The notes under the pieces: model-generated
What the model saw: only the letters and a program-made list of their open reading frames with translations
Database searches by the model: none
Told to the model about the DNA's origin: nothing
Source: G963666705 sp963666705
GTDB lineage: Bacteria; Pseudomonadota; Alphaproteobacteria; CADEGL01
Assembly: GCA_963666705.2 (NCBI GenBank)
Contig: CAXXKO010000030.1
Location: 124,001 to 188,000 of the forward strand
Length of the DNA: 64,000 nt
Direction of reading: 5' to 3'
Translations under genes and position numbers: made by a program
In this document: one piece after another, positions 24,822 to 34,249 of the stretch
How positions within the stretch are numbered: the stretch's first letter is position 1
Layout: the number at the start of each line of letters is the position of its first letter

Positions 24822-26924
24822 TTACGATACGTCAAGTGCGGAGCGCCGGCCCACCACGAGCGCATCGACGGCGACGCACCTTTGCGGGCCGGCGATGACG
24901 GGATTGACGTCCATCTCGGCGATGGCGCCGCCGATCTCGGTCGCCAGCACCGAGAAACGGGCCAACGCATCGGCCAACGCATCCAAATCCACCGCCGGGG
25001 CGCCGCGCACCCCGTCCAGCACCGGCCGGATCGACAGGCGATCGATAAGACGCAGTGCCTCGGCCGCATCGAAGGGGGCGAGGGCAGGCACCCGGTCGCG
25101 CAGGACCTCGATCAAGGTGCCGCCAGCACCGATCATGACGAGGGGGCCGAATTGCGGATCATCGACGAGGCCGAAGGCCAGCTCGACGCCGGCGCCGGCC
25201 ATCGCCTGAACGGTGACATGGGGGCCGAGGCGCGCCGCGAGGTCGTCGTAGGCGGCGCCGACAGCGGTCGCGTCCTGCAGTGCAAGGCGCACCCCGCCTG
25301 CATCCGACTTGTGATGGATGTCCCCGGCCGCCGTCTTGAGGGCCACGGGGTAGCCGAGCGCCACGGCCGCCAGGAGCGCGCCCTCGCGGTCGGCGGCGGG
25401 CCGTGCCGCCGTCGCGGGCACGCGGAAGTCAGCGAGGAGCGCCAGACCGTCAGCTTCGGTCAGCGTGCCGGTGGCGGTGAGCCGGCCGCGCCACTTCGCC
25501 ACGACCTCCGGCCCCGGCGACGCGGGGGGACACAGGGGCGGCCGGGCGCGGTAATCGCGATAAGCAAAAGCGTGGCGCACGGCGCGCAAGGCCAGCTCGG
25601 CGCCGTTGATGAGCGGCACGCCGGCTTCGCCCATCTCGGCCGCGAGCTCCGGATTGCGCGCACCGGAGAAGGTGTTGAGCATGAAGAACGGCTTTTCCAC
25701 ATAGGACGGCATGGATTTGGCGAGGGCGACGAAGGCCGGGTCGTAGATGTAGGCGTCTTTTGCGTCGAACTCGAACGCGCCCATGGCCACGTCCGGATCG
25801 TCCATGATGATGCGCAGGGTATTCTCGAAGATCTCGCTGAAATCGGGGCGGAGGGGGCCGGCGGCGTCGAGGGGGTTGACGGGCTCGAGGCCGAGGGGCA
25901 AGGCCGCGGCCAGGCGCGCGACAGTCTCCGGGCTGATGCGGGCGTAGGGCACGCCAACCTCGTCCGCCACGTCGATCAGGTGCTCGCGCAGGCCGCCCGA
26001 ATCGGTGACGGCGCCGAGGCCGCCGGGTCGGGCCCGGTGCCGTTGGGAGAGGAGGAGGGCCGTCGCCATCATCTCGTCGATGGTGCGCGCGCGTATGGCG
26101 CCGTGGCGATCGAGGAGCGCGTCGTAGGCCGCGTCGTCACCGGCGATGGCGCCCGAATGGGTGAAGGCGAGGCGCGCACTCTCCTCCGTCCGCCCCACCT
26201 TGGTGATGACGACGGGGATATCGCGCGCCCGCGCCTTCTCGAGCGCGGCGATGAAGCCCGCCGGGTTGCGCACGGTCTCGATGAAGAGGGCGACGACCCG
26301 CGTCGTCGGCATGTCGAGGGCATAATCGAGGTATTCGTCCACCGTGGTGCCGATCTCCTGCCCCGCCGAGGCCACGAGGTTGAAGCGGTAGCGCGGGTCG
26401 TTGTGGGTGAGGACGGTGAAGACCGAGCCCGAATGGGCGATCAGCGCGATGTGCCCGGGCACGAGGCGGCTCGCGTTGTAGAAGCTCGCATGGGTGCCGC
26501 GGTCGAGGTTGTAGTAGCCCATGCCGTTGCCGCCGCAGACCGGCACGCCCGCCTCGGCCGCCCGGCGGCGCAGACGGGCGAGCAGCGGCGGGTCGGTATC
26601 CTCCTCGAGAATGCAGTAGTCGAAGATGACGATGGCGCGCACGCCGGCCGCCAGCGCCTCCTCGAACAATCCCTCGATACGGCTGCTGGCGACGTTGAGG
26701 ACGGCCATGTCGATGGGGCCGGGCAGCGCCGCGAGCGCGGCGTGGCAGGGGCGCCCGTCGATCTCCTCGTAACGCGGATTGACGAGATGGAGATCGCCCC
26801 TGAAGCCGCCCGAGACGAAGCAATCGAGCATCCAGTGGCCGACCGTGCCTTCGCGCGGCGACGCGCCCACAAGGGCCACGGACCGGGGGGCGAGGAGCGG
26901 CGCGAGGTGGTGCCCAGCCGTCAT
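24822..26924 (-). CDS. ADP-forming acyl-CoA synthetase (acetate-CoA ligase family)
   Basis: 700 residues with the fused order of NDP-forming acyl-CoA synthetases. The N-terminal CoA-binding domain begins LLAPRSVALVGASPREGTVG, a central succinyl-CoA-ligase-like part holds IALIAHSGSVFTVL and GLGAVTDSGGLREHL, and the C-terminal ATP-grasp domain includes LGYPVALKTAAGDIHHKSDA and a final EIGGAIAEMDVNPVIAG. It converts a carboxylic acid to its CoA thioester, or the reverse with ATP formation. Linkage to the carnitine-dehydrogenase-like and CaiD-like genes makes a trimethylammonium-acyl substrate possible. ATG 26924 chosen for homology; no clear ribosome site. Confidence 0.83.
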   Translation of the reverse strand: MTAGHHLAPLLAPRSVALVGASPREGTVGHWMLDCFVSGGFRGDLHLVNPRYEEIDGRPCHAALAALPGPIDMAVLNVASSRIEGLFEEALAAGVRAIVIFDYCILEEDTDPPLLARLRRRAAEAGVPVCGGNGMGYYNLDRGTHASFYNASRLVPGHIALIAHSGSVFTVLTHNDPRYRFNLVASAGQEIGTTVDEYLDYALDMPTTRVVALFIETVRNPAGFIAALEKARARDIPVVITKVGRTEESARLAFTHSGAIAGDDAAYDALLDRHGAIRARTIDEMMATALLLSQRHRARPGGLGAVTDSGGLREHLIDVADEVGVPYARISPETVARLAAALPLGLEPVNPLDAAGPLRPDFSEIFENTLRIIMDDPDVAMGAFEFDAKDAYIYDPAFVALAKSMPSYVEKPFFMLNTFSGARNPELAAEMGEAGVPLINGAELALRAVRHAFAYRDYRARPPLCPPASPGPEVVAKWRGRLTATGTLTEADGLALLADFRVPATAARPAADREGALLAAVALGYPVALKTAAGDIHHKSDAGGVRLALQDATAVGAAYDDLAARLGPHVTVQAMAGAGVELAFGLVDDPQFGPLVMIGAGGTLIEVLRDRVPALAPFDAAEALRLIDRLSIRPVLDGVRGAPAVDLDALADALARFSVLATEIGGAIAEMDVNPVIAGPQRCVAVDALVVGRRSALDVS

Positions 26925-26970
26925 GTCGCGGCGCTCGCCAAGACGGTCCGAGTGCAATTCCGAAGCCCCC

Positions 26971-27750
26971 TCAGGCGTCCGCGCCGGTGGCGAGGAAGTG
27001 GGGGTTCTCGAGTCGGGCCGGGTCATAGGTCAGCTCGCGGCCCTCGAGGGTGCGCACATGGCCGCCCGCGGCGGCGAGCACCGCGTGGCCGGCGGCCGTG
27101 TCCCACGCCATGGTGGTGCCGAGGCGCGGGTAGAGGTCCGCCTGGCCGGCGGCGATGAGGCAGAACTTGATCGAGCTGCCGGCGGTGAGCGTCTCGGCCA
27201 CGCTCAGGCCCGCGAGGTGATCGGCGAGGGCCGGCTTGTTGGCGTGCGAGCGGCTGACGCAGACGGTGATCCCCTCCCCCGGCGGCCGGCGCGCGGCGAG
27301 GCCGGAGAGGCCGCCCTCCTTGGTATCGACAAGCCCGGTGCCCGGGCCGGCCGCCATATAGGTTGCCCCGATAGCCGGCGCGTGGACCACGCCGAGGACA
27401 GGGCGCCCGTCCTCGACGAGGGCAATGTTGACCGTGAACTCGCCATTGCGCGCCAGGAACTCGCGCGTGCCGTCGAGCGGGTCGACGAGCCAGAACCGGT
27501 TGCCGGCGACACTCGGCGCGCCGACGGCCGTCACGGCCTCCTCCGAGATGATCGGGATGTCGGGCGCCAGGCGCGCGAGGCCGGGCAGGATGACCGCCTC
27601 GGCGGCGTGATCGGCGTCCGTCACCGGCGTGTCGTCCACCTTCCGCGCGACGCTGACCCCGGCCGCATAGAGGCGCATGATCTCCTCCCCGGCCTCGAGC
27701 GCAAGCAGGCGTGACTGGGCCAGCAGGTGGTCGAGGTGCAGCTCGGTCAT
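26971..27750 (-). CDS. cysQ: 3'(2'),5'-bisphosphate nucleotidase CysQ
   Basis: 259 residues of the inositol-monophosphatase superfamily. Metal-site motifs are visible: VTDADHAAE, IISEEAVT, WLVDPLDGTREFLARNGEFT and WDTAAGHAVLAAAGGHV. The REFL continuation after DPLDGT is typical of CysQ rather than SuhB. The enzyme removes the 3' phosphate from PAP, a by-product of sulfate assimilation. ATG 27750 begins at the conserved first helix. It is followed 46 bases later by the acyl-CoA synthetase gene, which may be co-transcribed. Confidence 0.86.
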   Translation of the reverse strand: MTELHLDHLLAQSRLLALEAGEEIMRLYAAGVSVARKVDDTPVTDADHAAEAVILPGLARLAPDIPIISEEAVTAVGAPSVAGNRFWLVDPLDGTREFLARNGEFTVNIALVEDGRPVLGVVHAPAIGATYMAAGPGTGLVDTKEGGLSGLAARRPPGEGITVCVSRSHANKPALADHLAGLSVAETLTAGSSIKFCLIAAGQADLYPRLGTTMAWDTAAGHAVLAAAGGHVRTLEGRELTYDPARLENPHFLATGADA

Positions 27751-27867
27751 TCCGGGGGGTCCCTTGCCGGAGGGTGCGGGGCGCGGATCATAGCAACCCG
27801 CCCCCGCCGGCCAAGGGTATTCTCGCGCCGGTCCGGTCGCGATTGTCATACGCTCCAATTTCGATCG

Positions 27868-28562
27868 ATGTCGGATCGCTCGGGATCTGAAAGCTTGCCT
27901 GTCATGCTTGAAATCGCCCTCGAGAAAGTCTGCTTCATCATCACCAAGGCGCGCGAGTTCGACGTCAAGGTCGAGCCCAGCGAGCCGAACTGGAACTCGA
28001 ACCCGACCGACGCCGAAGATGCCACCGTGATCGAGGACTACGGCGACGATATGACCCAGACCGAGCTCAAGGACGCAATCGAGTCGCTCAACGACGAGGA
28101 GAGCCTCGACCTGGTGGCCCTCATGTGGCTAGTACCCACTTTCATAATTCCGTGTGCCATACGATCGCTTTTCCCGTCTCCTCGGTAGGAGGGGGTGCGC
28201 CGGCGATGCCGGGGCATCGTCAAGCATCCCCGACACCCCGAGGGGGCGGGAAAAGCGACCCGTAGGGCGGCGCCCCGAGGCCCCCGGACGTCGTCGCGCG
28301 CCACTTGTGATGCCCCGGCATCACGGCGCGCCGCGCTCCTAGCCGGAAACCTCGGGGCGCCGTCGTATGGCACACGGAATTATGAAAGTGGGTACTAGGC
28401 CGGGGCGAATTCACCACCGAGGAGTGGGGCGACGCCGTCAAGCAAGCCCGCGCCGACCGCAGCGCGCCGACGGCCGACTACCTGATAGGCACACCACTCC
28501 TGTCCGATTACCTGGAGGCGGGATTGAACCTCCTCGGCCTCTCGTGCGAGGACGTCATTTAA
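27868..28562 (+). pseudogene. DUF3775-family gene split by a 264-bp MITE
   Basis: The N-terminal part (MLEIALEKVCFIITKAREFD to ESLDLVALMWL) and the C-terminal part (GRGEFTTEEWGDAVKQARAD to LGLSCEDVI) make a single 142-residue frame once the MITE and its TA duplication (266 bases) are removed. The composition and order match DUF3775 proteins, small acidic proteins of unknown function common in alphaproteobacteria. As it stands, translation runs into the MITE and stops about 16 residues later. The start may be ATG 27868 or 27904; no clear ribosome site supports either. Confidence 0.75.
28132..28395. mobile_element. 264-bp MITE with IS630-type CTAG target, copy 1
   Basis: Perfect terminal inverted repeats starting GTACCCACTTTCATAATTCC and a GC-rich interior. 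The flanks read CTAG on both sides, i.e. TA duplicated within a CTAG target, as expected of IS630/Tc1-type elements. No gene inside. A second copy of the same length is at 59321-59584. It could be mobilised only in trans; neither IS630 in this window has matching ends. Confidence 0.88.
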
Positions 28563-28608
28563 GACCCTCCGATTGAACGGCGTCGCCCGCCCGCCCATGT
28601 ATAGAGGC

Positions 28609-29721
28609 ATGGAGCCGGCAGGCGCTATTCCCGAGCAATTCGACAGCCACCCCGGCCGCTTCTGGCACATGGCCGAGGACGGGCGGGTCCAGTGCGACCT
28701 GTGCCCGCGCTTCTGCCGCCTGCGCGAGGGGCAGCGCGGCCTCTGTTTCGTGCGCGCGCGGGAGGGCGAGGGCATCGTCCTCACCACCTACGGCCGCTCG
28801 AGCGGATTCTGCGTCGATCCCATCGAGAAGAAGCCCCTCAACCATTTCCTGCCCGGGACGCCGGTGCTCTCGTTCGGCACCGCCGGCTGCAACCTGGCCT
28901 GCAAGTTCTGCCAGAACTGGGACATCTCGAAGTCGCGCGAATTCGATACCCTGGCCGATGCCGCGGCACCCGAGACAATCGCCGAGGCCTGCGTCCGCCT
29001 GGGCTGCCGCTCCGCCGCCTTCACCTACAACGACCCCGTCATCTTCCACGAATACGCCGTCGACGTGGCCCAGGCCTGCCACGCGCGGGGTGTGAAGACG
29101 GTCGCGGTGACCGCCGGCTACGTGACGCCCGAGCCGCGCGCCGAGCTCTTCCGCCACATGGACGCGGCCAATATCGACTTGAAGGCTTTCACCGAGCGCT
29201 TCTACGAGAAGGTCTGCGGCGGGCACCTCGCCACGGTGCTGGAGACGCTCGAATACCTCGTGCGCGAGACGGATGTGTGGGTCGAGATCACCACCCTCCT
29301 AATCCCGGGCGAGAACGATTCCGAGGCCGAGATCGACGCCATGACGGGTTGGGTCGTGGAGCGCCTGGGGCCGGACGTGCCCATGCACTTCACCTGCTTC
29401 CACCCCGACTGGAAGATGCTGGACAAGCCGCGCACGCCCCACGCCACGGTGGCGGCCGCCCGGCGCATCGCCCTCGCCAACGGCGTGCGCCACGCCTTCG
29501 TCGGCAACGTCCACGACGCGGGCCGCTCCAGCACCTACTGCCACGGCTGCGGCGAGCGCCTGATCGGCCGCGACTGGTACGTGCTCTCGGAATGGGGCCT
29601 CGACGCCGAGAGCCGCTGCAATTCCTGCGGCACCCGGTGCGCCGGTGTCTTCGACGGTCCGCCCGGCGACTGGGGCGCCAGGCGCCAGCCCGTCCGCCTG
29701 CGCGACTTCGCCGTTGCGTGA
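28609..29721 (+). CDS. amrS: AmmeMemoRadiSam-type radical SAM enzyme (AmrS family)
   Basis: 370 residues. The cluster motif is GCNLACKFCQNW (C-x3-C-x2-C), preceded by a second Cys group CDLCPRFCRLREGQRGLC that is typical of the AmrS family. The C-terminal part has two further CxxC pairs (YCHGCGER, CNSCGTRC). The natural reaction is not established for the family, which often accompanies MEMO and AMMECR1 proteins. Those partners are not encoded here. The start could be ATG 28597 or 28609; neither has a strong ribosome site. Ends 66 bases before an interrupted M24 peptidase gene. Confidence 0.82.
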   Translation: MEPAGAIPEQFDSHPGRFWHMAEDGRVQCDLCPRFCRLREGQRGLCFVRAREGEGIVLTTYGRSSGFCVDPIEKKPLNHFLPGTPVLSFGTAGCNLACKFCQNWDISKSREFDTLADAAAPETIAEACVRLGCRSAAFTYNDPVIFHEYAVDVAQACHARGVKTVAVTAGYVTPEPRAELFRHMDAANIDLKAFTERFYEKVCGGHLATVLETLEYLVRETDVWVEITTLLIPGENDSEAEIDAMTGWVVERLGPDVPMHFTCFHPDWKMLDKPRTPHATVAAARRIALANGVRHAFVGNVHDAGRSSTYCHGCGERLIGRDWYVLSEWGLDAESRCNSCGTRCAGVFDGPPGDWGARRQPVRLRDFAVA

Positions 29722-29967
29722 GGCTCGCGGGTAGGCGCACTCTCACTCTCATCAGTTCCGTAGCCGGACGGCGAGAGGATAGCGTCATGGACGACAAGGC
29801 TTACGTGCGGGCGTTGCGGAGCAGGCCGGTCCCCTCGGAGCTGGCCTTCCCAAAGGCCGAGTACGAGGCGCGCGTCGCAAGGCTTCAGGCCGAGATGGAC
29901 GCGCGCGGCCTCGACGCCATGCTGATCTGCGATTCGGGGAACATGTTCTACGTCTCGGGCTATTATA

Positions 29968-31138
29968 CCAGTGAGCGCCTGAATTGACTCTCGGGATATT
30001 CATTGATGGCGGATGATGGCGGATTGTGATTCTATGGTCTCCCACCAGATGTGGGGGATGTCATGGGATCAGCACTCAAGATACGGGATGATTTGACGCC
30101 TTTGGAGCTTCGGCGCTGGGCTCGCGTGGAATCGTACGGTCGAGCGGCGGCGCGGGCCTATGGGATCGCGAATGCTTTGGAGGAGATGCCCTGGGCTGAT
30201 GCCGCGCGGCTTGCGGGGATGGATCGCCAAACGCTTCGCGACGCGGTTGTTCGTTACAATGCAAAGGGATTGGAGGGGCTTCACGACCGTCCAAAGGGCT
30301 ACTCGCCGCGGCGGCTGACGGCAGACGAGGAAGCGGCGCTGGCGGCGGTCATCATCGCCGGGCCGGAGCCTGAGCGCGACGGGGTTTGCGCCTGGACCCG
30401 GGCCGATCTGTGCCGCTGGCTGGAGGAGCGCTTCGCCAAGACCTACCACCCCTCGAGCATGACCCGGGTTCTACGGCGGATGGGATTTTCCCGCCAGAAG
30501 GCGCGCCCGAGCCACCCGCGAAGGGACGCCGAAGCGCAGGAGCGCTTCAAAAAAGGGGGCTTCGCGACATCCTGAAGGCGACCGCCGCGGCGCATCCCGA
30601 CAAGCGCCTACAGCTGTGGTTTCAGGATGAAGCGCGCGTCGGCAACAAGGGCCGGGTGTGTCACCGGTGGTGGCGCAGGGGCGAGCGTGCCCCCGGGACG
30701 CGTCAAATCGGCTACCAGTGGGCCTACATCTTCTCCGCCGTGCGCCCGGACACCGGCGACGACGTCACCCTGGTGATGCCGAGCGTCAACGCCAAGGTCA
30801 TGGACCTGTTTCTCGCACACTTCGCCGATACCCTGGACCAGGATGCGCACGCCGTCATGATGTGCGACGGCGCCGGTTGGCACGACGAGCGCGCCCTCAC
30901 CGTCCCCGACAACGTCACCTTGGCGCTGTTGCCGCCTTACAGTCCCGAACTCAACCCCGTCGAGCGGGTTTGGCTCTACCTACGCGAACGCTTCCTATCG
31001 CTCCGCGTCCTCGACGACACCGAGGCCATCATCGACGCCTGTTGCCAAGCATGGATCGACCTCATCGCAGAACCGGATCGTATGCGAACCCTCTGCGCCT
31101 ATCCATGGATCATGAAGGTGATTTCATAGGCTCACTGG
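29968..31138 (+). mobile_element. IS630-family element inside the M24 peptidase gene
   Basis: About 1171 bp. The ends are CCAGTGAGCGCCTGAATTG at the left and, inward from the right, CCAGTGAGCCTATGAAATC, flanked on both sides by TA. One frameshifted transposase on the plus strand. The terminal repeats differ from those of the other IS630-family element at 21764-22926, so these are two different elements. Confidence 0.87.
30063..31129 (+). CDS. IS630-family transposase, two frames joined at an A6 run
   Basis: Frame 1 (MGSALKIRDDLTPLELRRWA to AQERFKKGG) holds the HTH (MPWADAARLAGMDRQTLRDA). Frame 2 has the DDE domain: LWFQDEARVGNKGRV (Asp), MMCDGAGWHDERAL (Asp), YSPELNPVERVWLYLRERF (Glu). The junction lies at the A6G5 run at 30549-30559, so the product of about 355 residues probably needs programmed frameshifting. 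ATG 30063 follows a GGGGGA site. Confidence 0.83.
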
Positions 31139-32189
31139 TATTACACCTTCGAGACATCGCTCCACGCCTGCGTCCTCCTGCCGCGCAGGGGCGCGCCGGC
31201 GATCCAGGTCGCGTCCCTCGAAGTCGCCATCGCCGTGCTCAAGACCTGGATCGACGAGATCCTGAGCTTCGACCGCTCCCAGACGGCCGGGGTCTCGGAT
31301 CAGATCGTGGGCTGGGTCGAGGCGCGGGGGCTCGCGGCGGGCCGCATCGGCATCGATGCGCACCTCCCGGCCTTGCGGGTGGCGCTCGTCCGCGAGCTGG
31401 AAGCGGCCCTGCCCAGGGCCGAGTTCCCCGACGCCTCGGACGCGATCTTCGGCCTGAGGGTGGTCAAGTCGCCAGCCGAGATCGCGTGCATGCGCAAGGC
31501 CGCCGAGTTCACCCGCATCGGCATCCGCGCCGGCCTCGACGCGATCGCGCCAGGGCGCACCGACAACAACGTCGCCGCCGCCGCTTACGCCGCCATGGCG
31601 GACGCGGGCAGCGAGTTCATGAGCGTTCAGCCCATCGTCGCGGCGGGCTACCGCTCGAGCTGGGCGCACACCCACTTCATGCGCGTCCCCCTCGCGGCCG
31701 GCGACGCCGTGTTCCTGGAGTTCGGCGGCGTCTACAAGCGCTACTGCGCGCCCATGATGCGGACGGCCTATATCGGCGCGCCGCCGGACGATGTCCTGCG
31801 CATCACCGACGCCGTCAAGGACTGTGTCGAGCGCGTCCTCGCCACCGCGCGCCCGGGCCGCTCCTGCCACGACGTGGCCCTCGAGGCGGGCAAGGCCTTC
31901 GCCCCGGTAGCCGCGCAGGCGTTCCACACTGGCGTCTACGGCTACGCGGTCGGCGGCCAGTTCCCGCCCTCATGGGCCGAGCGCTCGGCCTTCATCGCCG
32001 AGGGCAGCGAGACAGAGCTGGCGCCTGGCATGGTCTTCCACCTGCCGACCTGCTTCCGCGTCCCGGGCAGATTCGGCATCGGCTTGAGCGAGACATTGCT
32101 GATTACAGAGGGGGGGTGCGAATCCCTCACCGAGGCCACGCGCGACCTCCATGTGGTAGCGGCGTAGCCGCACCCGCCCCGCCGCGGCG

Positions 32190-32588
32190 CTACGCCGTGT
32201 CGCGCGGGTCGGCGTCGTAGTAGTGGTCAGTGGGCTGGGGCGTCGCGGCCATCAGCGTCACACCGTCCGGCGCCGTGAACCGGTGCCACACCCCCGGCGG
32301 CACGACCAGGAGCTGACCCTTGGTCATGGTCACGGTCTCCGGCCCGTCGTCGGTCATCACGGTCAGCTCGGCCTCCCCGTCGACGATATGGACCAGTTCC
32401 TCCCCCTTGGGGTGGCGCTCCCAGCAGCCCTGGCCCTGGAAGCTCGCGACCACCATTGCCGCCCCATTGAGGCTGCCGAGGCTTTTATGATGCGCGTCCA
32501 TGTCGTCGTGCGGCGAGTCCGCGCGCCGTCCCATCAGCATGGTGAGCTTCGACAGCTCCTCGGGAATATCCTTGATGTCCACCGCCAT
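32190..32588 (-). CDS. Cupin-domain protein
   Basis: 132 residues forming one cupin barrel. The first motif WERHPKGEELVHIVDGEAEL has the H/E metal-ligand positions, and the second LLVVPPGVWHRFTAPDG carries the last His. Small single-domain cupins bind a divalent metal and are often regulators or enzymes of unknown substrate. ATG 32588 follows GGAGG at a good distance. It lies downstream of the VOC gene on the same strand with 76 bases between, so the two may be co-transcribed. Confidence 0.82.
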   Translation of the reverse strand: MAVDIKDIPEELSKLTMLMGRRADSPHDDMDAHHKSLGSLNGAAMVVASFQGQGCWERHPKGEELVHIVDGEAELTVMTDDGPETVTMTKGQLLVVPPGVWHRFTAPDGVTLMAATPQPTDHYYDADPRDTA

Positions 32589-32664
32589 GGCGCTTTCCTC
32601 CTCGGTTGGTTCAGGTGTTCGAGCCGCGCGGGGTCCGCCCCGTGCGATCCCACCGAATTCGCGA

Positions 32665-33132
32665 TCACACGATCGTCGCCCGCAATTCGTCCATGAAGCT
32701 CTCCATGTCCGTCTCGTCCAGGATCTCCATGGAGAGGTTTCCGAATGCCTTGGGAAGCCAAATACATTGAACGCCGCCCAAGGGATTGTCGAGATCGTCC
32801 TCGGCCATGGGCTTGCCGTTCTGGTCCTCGGGCTGGACGCCCGATGAGACCAGTTCCCGATAGCAGGCCCGCAAATCCTTGGACGTGAAACAGTATCTGT
32901 AAATCGTACCCTCGCCCCTTTCCTCGAGCAAGTCCTTGAGGTTCCCAGAGATGGGGTGGGCGAAAAAAATTTTCTCCTCGCCTTTGAACATGACGATGAA
33001 TTCGACCTGAAAATCCCCACGTTTCCATACTTGTTTTTGCGACGGCTTAAAGCCCAACACCCTCTCATAGTAGCTTGCGGTCTTCTCTACATCGTCCACC
33101 AGAACATCGACATGGCTGAACTTCAAATCCAT
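32665..33132 (-). CDS. VOC family protein (glyoxalase-like)
   Basis: 155 residues, one VOC unit with the halves FSHVDVLVDDVEKTASYYER and the later GTIYRYCFTSKDLRACYREL. Codon use and protein composition (Lys, Phe, Asn richer) are less GC-biased than the neighbours, which suggests acquisition from elsewhere. Metal ligands likely include His10 and a Glu near the C-terminus (SMEILDETDM). ATG 33132 chosen over a GTG at 33144 because the latter lacks a ribosome site. Specific activity unknown. Confidence 0.77.
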   Translation of the reverse strand: MDLKFSHVDVLVDDVEKTASYYERVLGFKPSQKQVWKRGDFQVEFIVMFKGEEKIFFAHPISGNLKDLLEERGEGTIYRYCFTSKDLRACYRELVSSGVQPEDQNGKPMAEDDLDNPLGGVQCIWLPKAFGNLSMEILDETDMESFMDELRATIV

Positions 33133-33346
33133 GATACTTGTCACCTTCTATCACATCAGCTTTTCGACATGCGGCCGACGGCTCCATGACTCGCCGCCCG
33201 GCTCGGTCCCACCGGCGAGTTTACATTCGTGTGCCTTGAAGGGAAGAGACGATCGATCCGCCAAACCGGCATGACGACCGTGCTGGTGTCGCGGATGCGC
33301 GGGCTCGGATACTATCGGCCGGATTCCGGATAGAGGGGAGGCAATC

Positions 33347-34132
33347 ATGAGCGACCCGGCCCGCGTGGAGATCGACGGCAGCGTCATGGAGGTCACGATC
33401 GACCGGCCCAAGGCCAACGCCATCAACGCCGCCACCAGCCGGCGCCTGGGCGAGGTCTTTGCCCAGTTCCGCGACGACCCCGCCTTGCGGGTCGCCATCG
33501 TCACCGGGGCGGGCGAGAAGTTCTTCTCCGCCGGCTGGGACCTGAAGGCCGCCGCCAGGGGCGAGGAGACCGACGAGGACCACGGGCCGGGCGGCTTCGG
33601 CGGCATCGTCGAGATGCTCGACCTCGACAAGCCCGTGATCGCCGCCATCAACGGCTACTGCGTGGCCGGCGGCCTCGAGATCGCGCTCGCCACCGACATC
33701 ATGGTGGCGGCGGAGAACGCGAATTTCTTCCTGGCCGAGGTCAATGTCGGCCTGTGCGCGAGCCCGATCAGCCTCAAGCGCCTGATGAGCCGCGTGCCCC
33801 GCGGCCTCGCCCTCGACATGATCTATTCGGGCCGCGCGATCGACGCGCGCGAGGCCGAAGCCGCGGGCCTCGTCAACCAGGTGGTGCCTGCCGGCGGCGC
33901 GCTTGCCGCCGCGCGCGCGGTGGCCGCGCGCATCGCAGGAGCGGCCCCCCTCGCGGTCCGCGCGTGCAAGGAGATCGTCGCCAAGTGCGACCACCTCTCG
34001 CACCAGGAGATCAAGAGCTTCCAGGGCGCGGGCGGCCTCCACTGGTACGACCAGGTCTACGATTCGGAGGACGCCAAGGAGGGCCCGCTCGCCTTCGCCG
34101 AGGGCCGCGACCCGGTGTGGAAGGGTCGTTGA
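33347..34132 (+). CDS. CaiD-like enoyl-CoA hydratase (carnitinyl-CoA dehydratase type)
   Basis: 261 residues of the crotonase fold, close to CaiD along its first half: IDRPKANAINAATSRRLGEV, DDPALRVAIVTGAGEKFFSA then GWDLKAAARGEE, GPGGFGGIVEML and DKPVIAAINGYCVAGGLEIA. CaiD interconverts crotonobetainyl-CoA and L-carnitinyl-CoA. The catalytic-region segment after ALATDIMV (FLAEVNVGLCASPISL) differs from the usual E-x-GI-PD-GG pattern, so the reaction may differ. Together with the broken carnitine-dehydrogenase-like gene and the demethylase operon it fits quaternary amine catabolism. Confidence 0.8.
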   Translation: MSDPARVEIDGSVMEVTIDRPKANAINAATSRRLGEVFAQFRDDPALRVAIVTGAGEKFFSAGWDLKAAARGEETDEDHGPGGFGGIVEMLDLDKPVIAAINGYCVAGGLEIALATDIMVAAENANFFLAEVNVGLCASPISLKRLMSRVPRGLALDMIYSGRAIDAREAEAAGLVNQVVPAGGALAAARAVAARIAGAAPLAVRACKEIVAKCDHLSHQEIKSFQGAGGLHWYDQVYDSEDAKEGPLAFAEGRDPVWKGR

Positions 34133-34249
34133 TGGAGAAATGGTGACATAACCCGGATTATTCACGAGACGGTGTGACGGGGATGCTGGTCGGATCGGCA
34201 CGAGCCTGTCTGACGGCATCGGACGCGTGAAGCGCGAGAGTGAGGCTCC

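Larger units (their letters stand above)
29787..32167 (+). pseudogene. M24-family metallopeptidase gene (Xaa-Pro-dipeptidase-like) split by IS630
   Basis: The N-terminus (MDDKAYVRALRSRPVPSELA to SGNMFYVSGYY) lies at 29787-29966. The rest (YTFETSLHACVLLPRRGAPA onward) runs from about 31141 to 32167. The C-terminal creatinase/prolidase-type fold is recognisable (LRVVKSPAEIACMRKAAEFT, MRTAYIGAPPDD, LAPGMVFHLPTCFR). In the expected metal-site positions I do not see the full D-D-H-E-E set, so it may be a creatinase-like, metal-free member. Family activities would include creatine hydrolysis, ectoine-derivative hydrolysis or dipeptidase. The IS630 insertion after residue 59 makes it non-functional unless translation restarts. 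Confidence 0.75.
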
